Source: Dreissena polymorpha (Eukaryota; Mollusca; Bivalvia; Myida; Dreissenidae). Taken from it: a DNA stretch of 64,000 bases. The notes under the pieces are model-generated. The model ran no database searches. It saw only the letters and a program-made list of their open reading frames with translations, and had not been told where the DNA came from. How positions within the stretch are numbered: position 1 is the stretch's first letter; each line of letters starts with the position of its first letter. Made by a program: the position numbers and the translations under genes. Shown one piece after another: positions 12,481-24,849 of this stretch. The stretch is from positions 130,432,352 through 130,496,351 of the forward strand of contig NC_068357.1 in assembly GCF_020536995.1 (NCBI RefSeq), read 5' to 3'.

Positions 12481-14562
12481 ATGAAATATGTAGCGAAATT
12501 AGCCCCAGTTCTGGCGTATGCCGACTATTCGAAACCGTTTAAGTTGCATACGGACGCATCTTCGCACGGTCTTGGTGCAGTGTTGTATCAAGAACACGAC
12601 GGCGCGGACAGAGTGGTTGCTTTTTCGAGCCGCAGTCTGAAGACATCGGAAAAGAATTATCATGCAAGTAAGCTGGAGTTTCTTGCTCTCAAATGGGCAA
12701 TCACCGATAAATTTCATGATTACCTGTATGGTATCCCATTTGATGTCTACACGGACAATAATCCACTAACATTTGTGCAAAGCTCAGCCAAACTAGATGC
12801 ATGTGGCCATAGATGGGTCGCCGCACTAGCGAACTATGACTTCAAAATACACTACCGGTCGGGAAAGTTGAATGTTGAGGCCGATGCACTTTCGAGGCTA
12901 GATCAGGACGTGGTACAAGCTGTCCTGGTAACGCATTCAACCCCTATGAATTCAAGTCCTGTTGTCGATCAGACCAAAATAAATGAAGCCTGCAACCCAC
13001 CGGAAGTTCTAAAATCCGATGACTGGATAAACGGTCAAAATGCTGATCCAACAATTTCACAGGTCAAGACACTTATTGTTCTGAACTGGCGACCTAATCA
13101 GAGTAACGTCCGTCAACTTCCGCCGAAAGTTAAAAAGTATGTCGGCGTGCTGAAGCATCTATACATTGATAACGGGATTCTAATGCGTAAAACAACATTA
13201 CATGAACAAACCGTACAACAGGTTGTTTTGCCAGAATCGGCCAGGTTGCATGTTTTTAAAGCATTGCATGATGATATGGGACACCAGGGTCGAGATAGGA
13301 CAATATCTCTATTCAGCGAAAGATTTTATTGGCCTGGAATGTCAAGTGACATAACGAAATGGATACGAGAATGCGACAGATGTATTCGGAGTAAAACTGC
13401 CCCTACTTTTGCCACGGGTCTAGTAAATATAACCTCGACGGGACCTATGCAACTTGTGTGTATAGACTTTCTTTCACTGGAAGCATCAAAGGGAGGTTAT
13501 GAGAATATACTCGTAATCACGGATCATTTTACGAGATATGCTCAAGCTATTCCAACAAGGTATCAAACAGCTCGCACCACGGCAAAAGCTCTGTTCGACA
13601 ACTATTTTGTACATTACGGGTTTCCTGAGAAATTGCACAGCGATCGCGGTCAGAACTTTATGTCGCGCGTGATCAGAACGCTTTGTGCGATAACAGGTAT
13701 AAAGAAAACGCGCACGACTGCTTACCATCCGCAGGGCAATGGTCAGTGCGAACGATTCAACGGTACACTGTTACAGATGTTGCGCACCCTGGACAATGAA
13801 AAAAAGGCAGACTGGAAATCTGCAGTACCAGCACTGGTACATGCGTATAACGTGACTCGGAATGAGTGCACTGGCTACTCACCATATGAGTTAATGTTTG
13901 GACGCGCCCCTCGACTTGCAATCGATGCAGTACTGGGTTTGAAACGACAGGGTGTTGGAGGTTCAGCACCGTCAACATATGTTAAAGAGCTCAAACAATA
14001 CTTAGGGGATGCTTACAAAACAGCCAGCCGTGTATTGCAAGAACGTGGAAAGAAAGCAAAACAACAGTATGACAGAAAAGTACATGAAACTGTTATTCAC
14101 GTGGGCGACAGAGTCTTACTTCGCAATTACGGGTTAAAAGGAACTCACAAAATCGCCGATATATGGGCAGAATATGCATATACTGTGATCGGCCAACCTG
14201 ACCCGTCGATTCCGGTGTTCCGGATCCAGCACGAAAGTGATAAAAATATCATCAAGACAGTTCACCGGAACCAATTATTACCAATCCGCCAACTGCCGCT
14301 TGACGTAACGTCTACATCCGAATCGGAGTCTACGTCCGAATCAGAGAAAACAAACACGCACGAAACTTCAGATGCAGAATTCGATAGATCGCGTTCGGAC
14401 CAGTCGTCAGCACGCAGTACGTTGAGGTGTAATGGTCGATCGAAGTCGGTGTACGTTCCACCACACAAGCGGAAGCCTGGAGAACCAGGGTTGTTACCGC
14501 GCAAAACAAAGCGCGCAACAAAAACCCCAGCGTGGATGCGCACTGGAGATTACCTAGTGTAA
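12481..14562 (+). pseudogene. pol remnant (RNase H and integrase) of the Gypsy element
   Basis: Part of the fossil LTR element. An RNase H domain of Ty3/Gypsy type comes first (about 12500-12900), followed by the zinc-binding and catalytic domains of a retroviral-type integrase (about 13250-13900), a GPY/F-like segment (about 14100-14250) and a basic tail. The order is normal for the family. It ends about 335 bp before the 3' LTR. Confidence 0.88.
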
Positions 14563-14897
14563 AGTCTATTATCTCCATTAAATCGTGAAAATATGTTATA
14601 CATATTTATTTATTTTAAATAAATTACAAGGTGTATCTTCATGATGTTTTATTCATTATTAAGTATGCTAGTGTATATTATGTGTGTGCTATAATAACAC
14701 ATTAAATATGCCTTATTGTCTACCGTTGTCTGTTTTTAATATGATCGGAGTTGCGTTTTTCGACGTTCCAAATGTTAGAGATCCTCCTTAGACGATTTCA
14801 CGCGTTCATAATGTATTACTGATAATTGCGTGAGTTTTGTTTCGAATTTAATTGAAGCATATGTCGAGGACGACATCAAAATCGGAGGACGGTAATA

Positions 14898-15372
14898 TGT
14901 TACAGATCGCATTTAATATTAAATTTAAAACTATATTGTGTTGTGTTGTTTTATTGTTGTACCAATTTCTAAATATCGTTTACTTTAAATGAAAATCACG
15001 ACTTGTCTATGAGTTTATAACGGTAGTTATTTTAATACTTATTGTACTCGTTGATTAGTTGTTTACTAGTTTTCGATTTATTCGTTAAGTTCTTTTTTCT
15101 CTAGGTTAGATAAGTTCAGCTCATCTAATCCATACAGTTGCACGTTTATAATTTGTCTAATACTCAGATCACTCATCCCTTTTCCCGTGCACTGATATGT
15201 TTAATGTCGATCTCGTGAATCGTATGATTGCTAAAGTCATTCGATTCTTTACATTCAAAGAGTATACATCTCTTTGTTGTATATTAATGATATTTATTAC
15301 CATTAATAAATATATTACAGCCAAACGAGTTTATCCTCCACGATAGAACCTCACGGAAACCCACCGGCAACA
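14898..15372 (+). repeat. 3' LTR of the Gypsy element
   Basis: 475 bp and practically identical to the 5' LTR. The right flank resumes the host sequence matched at about 24405 in duplication copy 2. Confidence 0.93.
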
Positions 15373-16929
15373 TAAGCGTTATGTAATCTCAGCATTGTTT
15401 TTTTTAAATCTTGCTGAACAAAACCTCGTGACATTACAATTAACGTCCGTTTAACTACCATCGGTTAAATTACCGGCGAATCCGGGACAAGTTTTGACCA
15501 GCGTTACCGTGTCTGGTCGCCAGTTCAAGACAGGGGAAGAGACTTGGTTTACATGCAAATAGTTTTAAAAATGCAGTAAAACAGTCTCATTTTTTTGCGT
15601 CACAGCAAAGTCTTGGAAGCTTCTGATAAAGAAATTTATAATATATAAAATCAGAGATACATATTTTAGGTAAATTCATTCAACAACACGCTATTGTGAT
15701 TGTTTGTAAATACATGTACATGCATGCGTATAATTTCATATCATCATGTAAATAAACATCAGTAGCGACTTTTTCTTGCATTTTTAACAATATGTATGGC
15801 CTTTATTCACCAAACAAAAATGACATAGTAGAAATGTACTTGCATCGCACGTAACTTAAAAGCTAGAGTTATAACAACTTATAAATATATTTATCAGCGT
15901 GTAGTTATGTACACCTGAGTATTTTGGTGCATATGTTCCTGACCATGCCGCTTTTCACAAAATAAGAATTTTGGAAAATCCATATCTTACATATATTTAT
16001 CCAGACTTATAATTAAGGTTCATCGTGTAGGTGGATCTTGTCAAGATATTTGAGTTCATTGGGGGCCCAAATCGTAATGCACATTTTACTGCTGGTTGTT
16101 TGCTTTAGATTGAAAGAAATGGTATTATTTATATTTATTTTATATTTCAAAGCAACAGAAAATGAGACAAAGTAGAGTATACGATGCTAAACAGATAATT
16201 CATGGGTTAAATGTACTAGCTCAATACACATATGTTTTTGTTTAACCTTATGTTCACTGTGAAAGACAATGACATTATGGAAACAAATGGATAAGTGTTA
16301 ACTTTCAAACACGCTATGTAACTGCATTTTTTACCAACAAGTAATGCAGAACATAAAGAGTTTATGTCAACAAACGTTAGGCTTTAAGCCCTTGAGTACA
16401 CACGTATTACAACAAACCACATACGCATAATGTCAATGACGTACAAAATTGTAACATAATCTAGAAGAAAGTCTTAATACAAAAATGGGTATACAACCTG
16501 AACCTAGATGAAAGTATTAATACAAAATAATTGTATTCACATTGTCATATTTTTTTTATATTCAATATATACATAAATGTAAGCATATGGAAAGAAACTG
16601 TTGATCATTTAAGTCAGCTCTCTGTTTAAAAGTTTTAAAAACAAAAATACATATATTTTCTTACACTTTTTTCATTGTCAGTCTGTAAGAGGTCAATAAC
16701 AATGAGCATGTTTGTGTTCTTCCAGTAGATCTAATATATATTTATATACTTCTTACGTAAATAAATAAAAATTTGGCATTCAAGTAAAAGAATAAAATTC
16801 GTCCTCAAGAACGTAACAGTGTTTGCATTTTCTGTTTTGAAACGGTATCTTTTCAGGCTTGTGCCATCCCCCTGCTTCCACTTTAAGTATGTGGGTAGAT
16901 ACTATAAAACAGTTAACAGGTTTGTAAGC

Positions 16930-17528
16930 ACACTGTCAAAGGATCGAACGTCTGCAATGTATAGTTTGCAAAAAGACATTAACACTTAAACACAACTTAA
17001 AACGACACAGCACGCTTCTCACGACTCACAGTTTGATTGTAAAGTGTGTGGATAAAGATATTAATGGAAAGCACATTAGCACGAACGTTCCCAATCGCTG
17101 GTGCCCGTTAATTACAACTGCGAACATTGCGACAAGGTGTTCGTCACTAAAGTAGGATGCAGTGTCACATGAAGACATAATCATGCGCGTTTACTTACTT
17201 TTGTGATATGTGTACAGCACGATTTAATTATAAAACTGATTTAAATGACCATTCTAAAACACACATGGCAGAATGTAAAATATATAACTATACACATTGC
17301 TAAGGTTCATTCAAAAGTTTATCCAGCCTAAAAAGACATAAGGCGTATGCGGCAAAGAGGCATGTTTTGAATGCGAAACATGTCGGAAACGTTTAAAGCA
17401 CAGCGATATTTAGCAGAACATCGCCTTAACACAAAGAACGTTGCAAACTGTATCAATGTATAGTTTGTGGCAACACATTCAATCACCACAGTTCAGTGTA
17501 TCGCAAAAGAAATAAAGAACACTATTAA
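16930..17528 (+). pseudogene. Decayed C2H2 zinc-finger array
   Basis: About seven finger remnants follow one another across several frames. Clear pieces are QCIVCKKTLTLKHNLKRH (near 16955), FDCKVCG (near 17033), YNCEHCDKVFVTK (near 17120), FCDMCTARFNYKTDLNDHSK with TH after it (near 17200), a degenerate CLK-type finger with KSLSSLKRH (near 17300), FECETCRKRLKHSD then YLAEHRL (near 17370-17430), and YQCIVCGNTFNHHSSVY (near 17455) ending in TAA at 17526-17528. The spacing C-x2-C-x12-H-x3-H is exact in the fourth. In-frame stops and at least three frameshifts show it is a relic of a nuclear DNA-binding protein gene. It begins just after duplication copy 1 and has no counterpart after copy 2. Confidence 0.72.
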
Positions 17529-18233
17529 ATAAAGTGAAAGTTAAAACAAAAGTATTTCGCCTCTTTAACAGCTGATTTTAGGTGTTCAGTGTAACTTCAT
17601 TAAAGTACATATTGAAATTGTTTGTGCTTTTATTATTTTTTTTGTATTTACAATCATGATATTTTGGTCAAACACGAAGCCTTCATATAAGGTTTGTTGT
17701 TAATGCCAAGGTTTGTTAGTTTATGCCGTGGAAATTCATTTAATGTGCATTTTACATGAGTTTTATCTAAATGAGCGTGTAATACTCCACCATCGCCCAC
17801 ACGACACGCCACTACGGTAACTTTATTCAAACATAAACTCACAAACAGACAAAGCACAATATCGCCAAATCTTTATAATATCGGTCATCGAACATCGCAG
17901 ATCCACCACTGCCGACTACGTCTAGGTTGTAGCACATTAAACTATGAGTTACACTGTAGAAACATTACAAATAGTCCTCTATGCTCCTGTGGTGCAGAAG
18001 AAACGCCATCCCACTATATATTGCAGTGCCCAAAATTTGATAACTTACGTAACTTGTCCTTTCATATCTACATTGCAAATTGACGCTAAAAATATGTATT
18101 ACTTGGGGATGACAGGCTATCACCTGAACACAACACATATATATTTCAGCGTGTCCAAGGCTTCATTGCAGCATCAAAACGCTTTGACATATAGACAGTG
18201 ATTTGGATAGATTCCCCTCCCCCTGATCCCGAA

Positions 18234-19204
18234 CACAGCTGGTTAGCGTGTGGCTATGATATTAACTAGTGAAAACATCATTTTGAATGATAAATAATCA
18301 TATTATAACGAAAAATCAACTTTTCTGGAAAATTTTTTTCGCTATCAAATATATATATATATAACAAGGTATTCAACTCGAAATCACCCGAAAACAGGGT
18401 GCATCGCTTTGAACAACCATTACTTAATCAATTTTGCAGCGATTTTCACGATCTCGGTCTTATTCAACGCATAAATGAATTTCATTTCTGGAAATGTACA
18501 TGTCTTGCAATATTTTTACAAATACTGCGTCAACTTTTAAGAAATAACACGATACACAACTCGCGTGACCAACTTGACATCGATCAGACAGGATCTAAGA
18601 CTTAAATCTTCACGGAGAAAATGGCATTTTCCCTGCAAAGGTCACGGACCTCGATGCCATAATTCAATAAAACGTATGAAAAAACATTCTTACCGTGCTT
18701 GTCGTTGCATAATGCATCAAAACTAACTGTCCAGCGCCGTTTGAAATCTTTGTTTACATGCACTTCAACTAACTGACATTTTAAACACACGAATGATTTA
18801 ATTGGTCCAATGCGAAGGTGTGTCTTTACACCTGGAGATTTCATTCATGAATCCTGTCTGTTCGCCCTCAAGTAGGTCACGCGAAGTGTGTATTGTGTTA
18901 TTTCTTACAATTTAACCCAGCATGTGTAGAAATATAACAAGATATATACATTTCCAGAAAGGAAATTCCTTTCGGCGTTGAATAAGACCGGGTTCATGAA
19001 AATCGCTGCAAAATTGATGAAGAAATGGCTGTTCAAAGCGATGCACCCTGATTTGGGATGATTTCAAGTTGAATACCTTGTTATATATATTTGATAGTGA
19101 AAAGAAAGAATCAGAAAAGTTGCTTTTTCGTTTAAATATGATTGTTTATCATTTAAAATAATGTTTTCACTAATTAATATCATAGCAACACGCTAACCAC
19201 ATGT
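18234..19204. mobile_element. Long inverted-repeat (foldback) element, MULE-like, in the LINE 3' UTR
   Basis: The two arms (18234-18599 and 18850-19204) are inverted copies of about 360 bp with moderate divergence; the outer ends share GGTTAGCGTG and CTATGATATTAA. The 9-bp sequence GATCCCGAA lies directly outside both ends (18225-18233 and 19205-19213) and joins the interrupted LINE seamlessly. Long terminal inverted repeats with a 9-bp target duplication are typical of Mutator-like elements. No transposase is present. The 250-bp spacer carries a minus-strand open frame. Confidence 0.85.
18694..18831 (-). other. Possible captured exon in the foldback element
   Basis: The spacer between the arms holds a minus-strand stretch of 138 bp bounded by an AG (ctccag) and a gtaag donor, open throughout. 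Residues include SFVCLKCQLVEVHVNKDFKR and RRWTVSFDALCNDKHG. It matches no family that I recognise. Mutator-like elements are known to carry host gene pieces between their ends, so an exon caught by the element is a reasonable guess; chance is not excluded. Confidence 0.35.
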
Positions 19205-19675
19205 GATCCCGAATAAGTGTGTGACAACACGTACTTCCTTCTTTTGTATATACTAATGTTTAGATTAACAATAGCGTCCTTTACAATCCATATTGCATTT
19301 TTGTCTTGTAGCTCCACCATGGAAGAGATCTAAAATAAGCATCAAAGATGATTGTCTTCTTATCCATGATAGGTTTAATTACTTCTTGATATGCACATGA
19401 CTATTGTAATCTATTGTTTTGGACCAATAAATATTTTTAAACTAATACACCACCTGTGTGTAAATATGTCGCTCTCGTTTAGTGATATTATTTGTTGTTT
19501 AAAAAGTATGAATATATTAATACTATTTTCTTGCGTATGTATGATTTTGCGCAGGCACATAAGGTAATATGGTTTGTTTACCGTAATGGTCTGTTTGTGT
19601 TGAATAAAACTTAAACGTTAATTGTTTTGCTATCATGTCTTCATTGTAGTGTAAATTATACATCTGCTTTTTATT

Positions 19676-20240
19676 TCCCGCCAATAGCGGAGGGATATTG
19701 TTTTGGTGTTGTCCGTCCGTTCGTCCGGAGCTGTTGGTCAGCTACTGCTGCATGAAATTTTAAGAAACTAATCATTAATGTGTGCACGCGTAAATTCTGT
19801 CGGAGACAACTATGTTACCCTAGAGATAAGCCCCTAAATTGATTGGAATTATCGCCTGCAATTTCATGAAACTTAAAATGCAGCAGAAGTGCAAGTTGAT
19901 ATTTCGACGGGTTCGGCTAAGAAATCTCAGAGTTATGGCCCTTTAATTGATTGAAATTGAGGAATATGTCCACACCGAGTAGTTTCTCAAGAAAGTTTGT
20001 TTTAATTTTCATGCAATGTAAATTAATGTATACCATCATATTGAAGAAGTGCTCTTCCAATTTTTGTAGGGAGCGACTCTAGAGTTCTAGCCCCTTAATT
20101 GATTGAAGCGGATGAAATATCTCTGTACGAAGTTGATGTATTTCATGAAATTAAACTAATGTGTATTATCGTACTTCGGTGTTTGTTTACAAGTTTTGCT
20201 TGGGTGACTAGGACATTTCAGAGCAATATGCCTTTAATTG
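19676..20240. repeat. Modular dispersed repeat with ttaattgattgaa modules
   Basis: Starts with ccgccaatagcggagggata and a gtccgtccgttcgtccg stretch. The words agttatggccctttaattga and agttctagccccttaattga then recur about every 170 bp, with tcatgaaa between. A modular noncoding repeat of a style I recall from mollusc genomes; class unknown. Confidence 0.5.
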
Positions 20241-20864
20241 ATAAAACCTTAAGAATGTGTTTTTCGGTTTTTTATGCGTATTATTACCCTAGGTCTGTGG
20301 TGTGCACGCAAGTTTTCCTCTCTTTGGCAGTTCTATGTAAATTACAATCTTTTGCACAATCAATAATATTCGGTCGGCGGGGATGTTTATTTGTAGAATT
20401 TGCTTGATGATCACACTTTTCAGAAAATGAATTTCCGCTTAAGATACTGCTATCGGGCGTTAGGTGTGTTACCTCTTGCATAACAGAAAAGAACAAAATA
20501 TACACTTTATTACAACTTGTACATAGTACGTCGTCAGTCTTAACCATACTATAATAGACCTATCAAAAGGTCATAAAAAGTAAGTGATAATACAGAATTT
20601 AGTAGTGTACCTGGCAGTGGTGGGAACACCCAAAATACCGGTAATCGCATTTTTACCAAGTATTTATGCGACAGGGTGGCAATCAGCTGTTATGCTGCTA
20701 ACACTAATTAAATATGAAGTATATAAGTATATATAATTATTGAATAATTAAACATACCATTAAACAAACAATTGCACAAACAAACATGCAATAGAACACC
20801 CGGAACACGACACTCAGTTGGTTGTATTTGTGTTCTGGACATTCTGGTCAACAGGGCATCTTTA
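20241..20864. other. No gene recognised
   Basis: AT-rich sequence between a dispersed repeat and a LINE fragment. Open frames on both strands (to 102 codons) overlap one another and show no motif. Confidence 0.4.
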
Positions 20865-21185
20865 ACAAAAACATATAGCTTTATAGCTTCTTCTTTTTAC
20901 ATAGTCTCATTAGGCTTAAGAATTTATACAATGATGGTCGCTTGAAATATTAAGGTTGTATGTATTTTTTCCTGATATCGTTATAAAAAGGGCATATTAA
21001 CATAAACTGATATTCGTTTTCTATATCACGCGAGCTACAACAAATACAATACCGTTCTTCCCTAGCAATACGATTAGTACTAAACCTACCCTTTTGAATT
21101 CGTAATGGATGACATGACATTCTTAATATACAGAAGTAAAATCTGAGATGTTTAGGTTAGACATCTAGATATTTTCCATATTCAA
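20865..21185 (-). mobile_element. LINE C-terminal fragment
   Basis: Minus-strand reading gives LRIQKGRFSTNRIAREERYC then ICCSSRDIENEYQFMLICPF and YNDIRKKYI, the conserved tail of a LINE polyprotein (basic stretch, Cys pair, E.EY.F...CP.Y...R). The same tail type, more decayed, ends the LINE at 46670-50155. In-frame stops lie after KYIQP and near the end. Confidence 0.72.
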
Positions 21186-22042
21186 ACGTTTTTTTAATTT
21201 TTTGTTCAACATTTAAACAGGTCTTTAAAGCGAGTGTAACCAATAACCAGCAACTTGCATAATGTCCATTACATCTTCAACCAGATTTTATTGAAATATA
21301 CCGGTATATAACAACTATTGAATAATAATTAACATAACAATTCGAGTTTCGATTGAAACAGGATAACATAGCAATCGAGTGTTTTATAAACCAAGTATAC
21401 ATTGTTCACATGTTTAAGGGGCATATCGACGGTATATTAAGGCATGCATTACGATAAAAATGCAATGTTTGCGATTTTATATTACTAGAAATAATACTAT
21501 ATTGGTGTAATCTGAAAAAAACGTACACATAACGTTCCCTCAACGATTTAAATACATGTTTTTTTAAGAATCTTTTGAAACGAGGTGTTTTAAATGATAA
21601 TTTGGTAAATAGTAACTAAATACTGAAAATGCATAAATTAATTCCTGAAATAAAAAAGTGTATTGCCGTCGGTACGACAGCTAAAATTTGGTACATATAT
21701 AGACAGATAAAGATAAGAATTTTTTTCTGCATGTTCAAAGTTAAATTCCTTAAATTGCTAAAGCAGAGTTAATTTTATAATTAAGTTTCTGTAGTTCAAA
21801 TCCAAGTATTCTGGAAAGCAAACGTTTTGTTGCGCAGCACTTGTGGTGAAAGCGCACGGGCGACACCCTCTCGCCACACCAGACATTGATACGTCTAATC
21901 TTTTCTTTTTCCTCTGGTTTTTAGTCGTCTTTCTGTCCAATCAAATGCATGGTTTTTGCAAATGCATACAATATATCTTATAATCCGAGAGGTTTCATGT
22001 GCGCTGAAATTCCTTATAAGAGATACCTGTGCTTTATCCAAA

Positions 22043-22045
<3 letters not shown>
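21186..22045. other. No gene recognised
   Basis: AT-rich. Ends in an AT microsatellite. No coding signal supported. Confidence 0.4.

Positions 22046-22108
<63 letters not shown>
22046..22108. repeat. AT dinucleotide microsatellite
   Basis: 63 bp of uninterrupted AT. Open frames spanning it on both strands consist of Ile-Tyr runs and are artefacts. Confidence 0.97.
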
Positions 22109-22110
<2 letters not shown>

Positions 22111-23546
22111 AGTTTCTGAAAATTTAACATTAGTTCTAGTTATAAATATAAGTTTTAAACATACGATAGTTACAACTGATTTGCCTCTAATATACATATT
22201 AGGCCTTAGTATATTTCTGCGAATGGAAAGTCATATAAACAAAACAACGATTCGAAAGTCAGAAGTGCAACGTGAAACTTTGTGGCTTATATCTAAACTC
22301 GAGTTTATGGAAAATTATGGAAAAAGTACATTTATATACATCGTACATACAGACATAAGTCAACAATTGTAATGTTCCATGCAATACTGCGTAGAACTTT
22401 TCATATGCTGCGATGTTTAAATCTTATCGAAATTCACAACGAAATAGTTTAATTTTCTCGAGGATGTCTTATTGAAAATAGGGCATACAAGTACAAAAAA
22501 ATAAATAAAATAAAAGTCATCTCTTAAACATACGTATTGAAGCAGATTCCCCCGCCTGGTTTAAAATCGATTTTTGTCGAAAAATTATCGATACAGTTCC
22601 CACCTCACACATACATTCTAAAGAACGCACTTTCAATTTACAAAGAATGTCATAAGTAATCATGAATGTACGGCAATTTCGAAATGTTTTGAGATTTCCG
22701 ATCACGGGCAGTCATAATTAAGTCATGTTAATCCGACATGAGTTCTGTAACATCAAAATGTTTTCTCTCTGTTTGCTTCGTGTCAGAAAACAACTAATAT
22801 TTGATAAGGAAAACTGTTAATTCTTTTGATCATTTGCTTTCCGGGTACTAGTGCATGGTTCTAAATATAATACCACAGTTGCCTTTTCAGTCGCATTCGC
22901 TCACGTTGTTTTTCGTGTGATTCGTCACATTGTTCAACGCGTGTCTATGTTTAGATAATATAAAAACTTACGTTCGTCATATGAGTTGGTTATACCACGA
23001 GGAATGTCAATTTATTAATAATGACTTTTGAACAGTTGCGAGTTGTTTGTGTCTTTCGTTAAAAATGGTAACTCTTTAGCAGAACAAAAATATTTTAAAC
23101 TCTTAATACGCAAAGTTTCTACCTTAAATTTATAATGTCCGCACTCAAGGCAAATGAAAATTGCTTTTGTAATGTCACCTACACTCGTACAACGTTTATG
23201 ATATAGAATCGTCCGAGAATTTCATTTCGTATTGGTGTATCTGACGTATAAATGTTTCTTATCCATCAATAATTTTCAACGACATGATGTATTGTCTACA
23301 TATTTGTGCTGATTAAAAAGCAGGGATCGTGTTTTTTTTTTTTGTATTTTAAAACCGCATTCTTTGGAGTACAAATTTAAAGTCCCATCCTGGATATCAA
23401 TCATTTAGTTCATAACAATGCAGATGGTTTAAACAATATTAGCTCATAAGCACTAATATAAAGCTTTGACGTATTGCCCTACATTGAGAACAATAACATA
23501 AATAACCATTACAGCGCAAACAGCACAGCAATTTACTAACACTCAC

Positions 23547-23647
23547 AAAAATAATCCCAGGCGTTCCAATCACCCAAGCGAATTTCCGAAATGGACTCGG
23601 ATCAAACCCGACCATCGAGCGAAGGTGTTCAAACCTCTGATTCACGC
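23547..23647 (-). CDS. SLC6 neurotransmitter transporter-like exon, copy 2
   Basis: Reads GVNQRFEHLRSMVGFDPSPF then RKFAWVIGTPGIIF. It keeps the phase, the cag acceptor (above 23647, with a better pyrimidine tract than in copy 1) and the gtgagt donor of the copy at 6879-6979. By eye about 3 of 102 bases differ inside the exon, against about 7 in the next 50 upstream, which suggests coding constraint for some time after duplication. Two outcomes fit: two paralogous transporters, or alternative or relic exons of one gene. Confidence 0.55.
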
Positions 23648-24849
23648 CTGAACCAGTAAGGCAGTCTATTGGATACGTTGGCATGAATATATCGCCCTCT
23701 GCAAGCCAACGGGGCTTATTGTTTTTGTAGATGTATAGGGAAATAACATTGTTGCTTCGAATGAAAGAATAGTCTGTTTAAGGTTATATAGCACACACAA
23801 CTTGTTACAATAGGTGAACAATAAGGAACTGTTTAGAACTCGACCGATATATTATTAAAATTAACGCTGTCAGGAAGTTTCATGATAATTTGGCAATATA
23901 TGGAAAAATTATGGATTAAGAGTGTTCACTATAGCTTTGTAAAGGAAACTTCATGCACGTCATTTTATGAAATGTTCTTGTCTCTTTTAGATATTCACAA
24001 CTAGGTAAAGTATTAAAACGCGTTTCATATACAGCACAGTCCGAGCACGGGTGCTTGTTGTTTGCGCTGAGACATAATTTGATCCTAACTACGTCCGAAA
24101 CAACAGGCTTAATATAAATAAAATGCGTATTAGCTACAACAAATACGGCAACAGTGTGTTTATCTAATAATTTAAAAACAGTGCTTTATTTGTTTTATAT
24201 ATAGGTATATTGACATAAACGTTTTTCTACACTCTTTCAGCATCTTTTATCGTATTTTTAATGCTAGATGGCTCATTTTATCACAATGTATGCTGATATT
24301 CAGAATAAGATTAATGGGGTTAGTTCGTTAGACCTAAATTATTACATCGCATTTTTTTAAACATAGGCATGAAATTTTTAAACAAGTTGCATGCGTCTTA
24401 GCGTTATGTAATCTCAGCATTCGTTTTTTTTTTGCATCCTGCTGAACCAATCTCGTGACATTACAATTAACCACCGTTAAACTACCATCGAAAAATACCG
24501 GCGAATCTGGGACAAGTTATGACCAGCGTTACCGTGTCTGGTCGCCAGTTTAAGACAGGGAAAGAGACAGGGTTAACCTGTAAATAGTTTTAAAAATGCA
24601 GTAAAACAGTCTTATTATTTTTTGCGTGACAGAAAAGTCTTGGAAACTTCTGATAAAGAAATTGAAAAGCCGTTTTTGTCAACAACTGAACCTTACCGAA
24701 AAGACTTTCAACAGTTTTGTTGAGCTCAAAAGAGGAAACGTAAACACGTATACTTTCCATGTATAAACGAATAAAGTTGTTCTGTCGAATTTGTTACCAC
24801 AGAAATGCGTAATAATAAAGTGCGGCACTTGTTTTGAACCGGTCGAATC

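Larger units (their letters stand above)
10873..15372 (+). mobile_element. Ty3/Gypsy LTR retrotransposon, young but incomplete
   Basis: A 4.5-kb fossil element with 475-bp LTRs (10873-11347 and 14898-15372) that begin TG and end CA, and a 4-bp target duplication TAAG (10869-10872 and 15373-15376). The empty site survives in duplication copy 2 near 24400. A tRNA primer-binding site starts at 11349 and a purine-rich tract precedes the 3' LTR. The two LTRs differ at about one position by eye, so insertion was recent. The parts recognised are RNase H and integrase with a C-terminal tail; the other usual parts were not recognised. The element is therefore broken, by at least one large loss. Confidence 0.93.
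5985..16915. repeat. Segmental duplication, copy 1 (interrupted)
   Basis: Three blocks match copy 2 in the same order and orientation: 5985-7702 with 22642-24356; 10833-10872 plus 15373-15640 with 24357-24668; and 15641-16915 with 28512-30376. Long stretches agree with scattered substitutions and small gaps. Copy 1 is interrupted by about 3.1 kb (7703-10832, holding a LINE and a TTAA element) and by the LTR element at 10873-15372. The first block holds an SLC6-like exon; otherwise the blocks look noncoding. Confidence 0.9.
17800..19446 (+). mobile_element. LINE 3' part, split by a later insertion
   Basis: The C-terminus of a LINE reverse-transcriptase protein is readable. RTSQIHHCRLRLGCSTLNYE (about 17888-17947) is followed by the cysteine-rich CSCGAEETPSHYILQCPKF (about 17980-18040), then after a frameshift DDRLSPEHNTYIFQRVQGFI ending at the stop near 18198. 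The 3' UTR resumes at 19205 after the inserted 18234-19204 element and ends near 19446 with an ataaatatttttaaa tail. The upstream two-thirds is missing (5' truncation) and there is at least one stop inside the coding part. Confidence 0.78.

Noticed and set aside
12499-14578. Several minus-strand frames in the Gypsy element
   Set aside because: Antisense shadows of the pol remnant.
21895-22372. Open frames of 100 and 138 codons on both strands
   Set aside because: They depend on translating an AT microsatellite as Ile-Tyr repeats.
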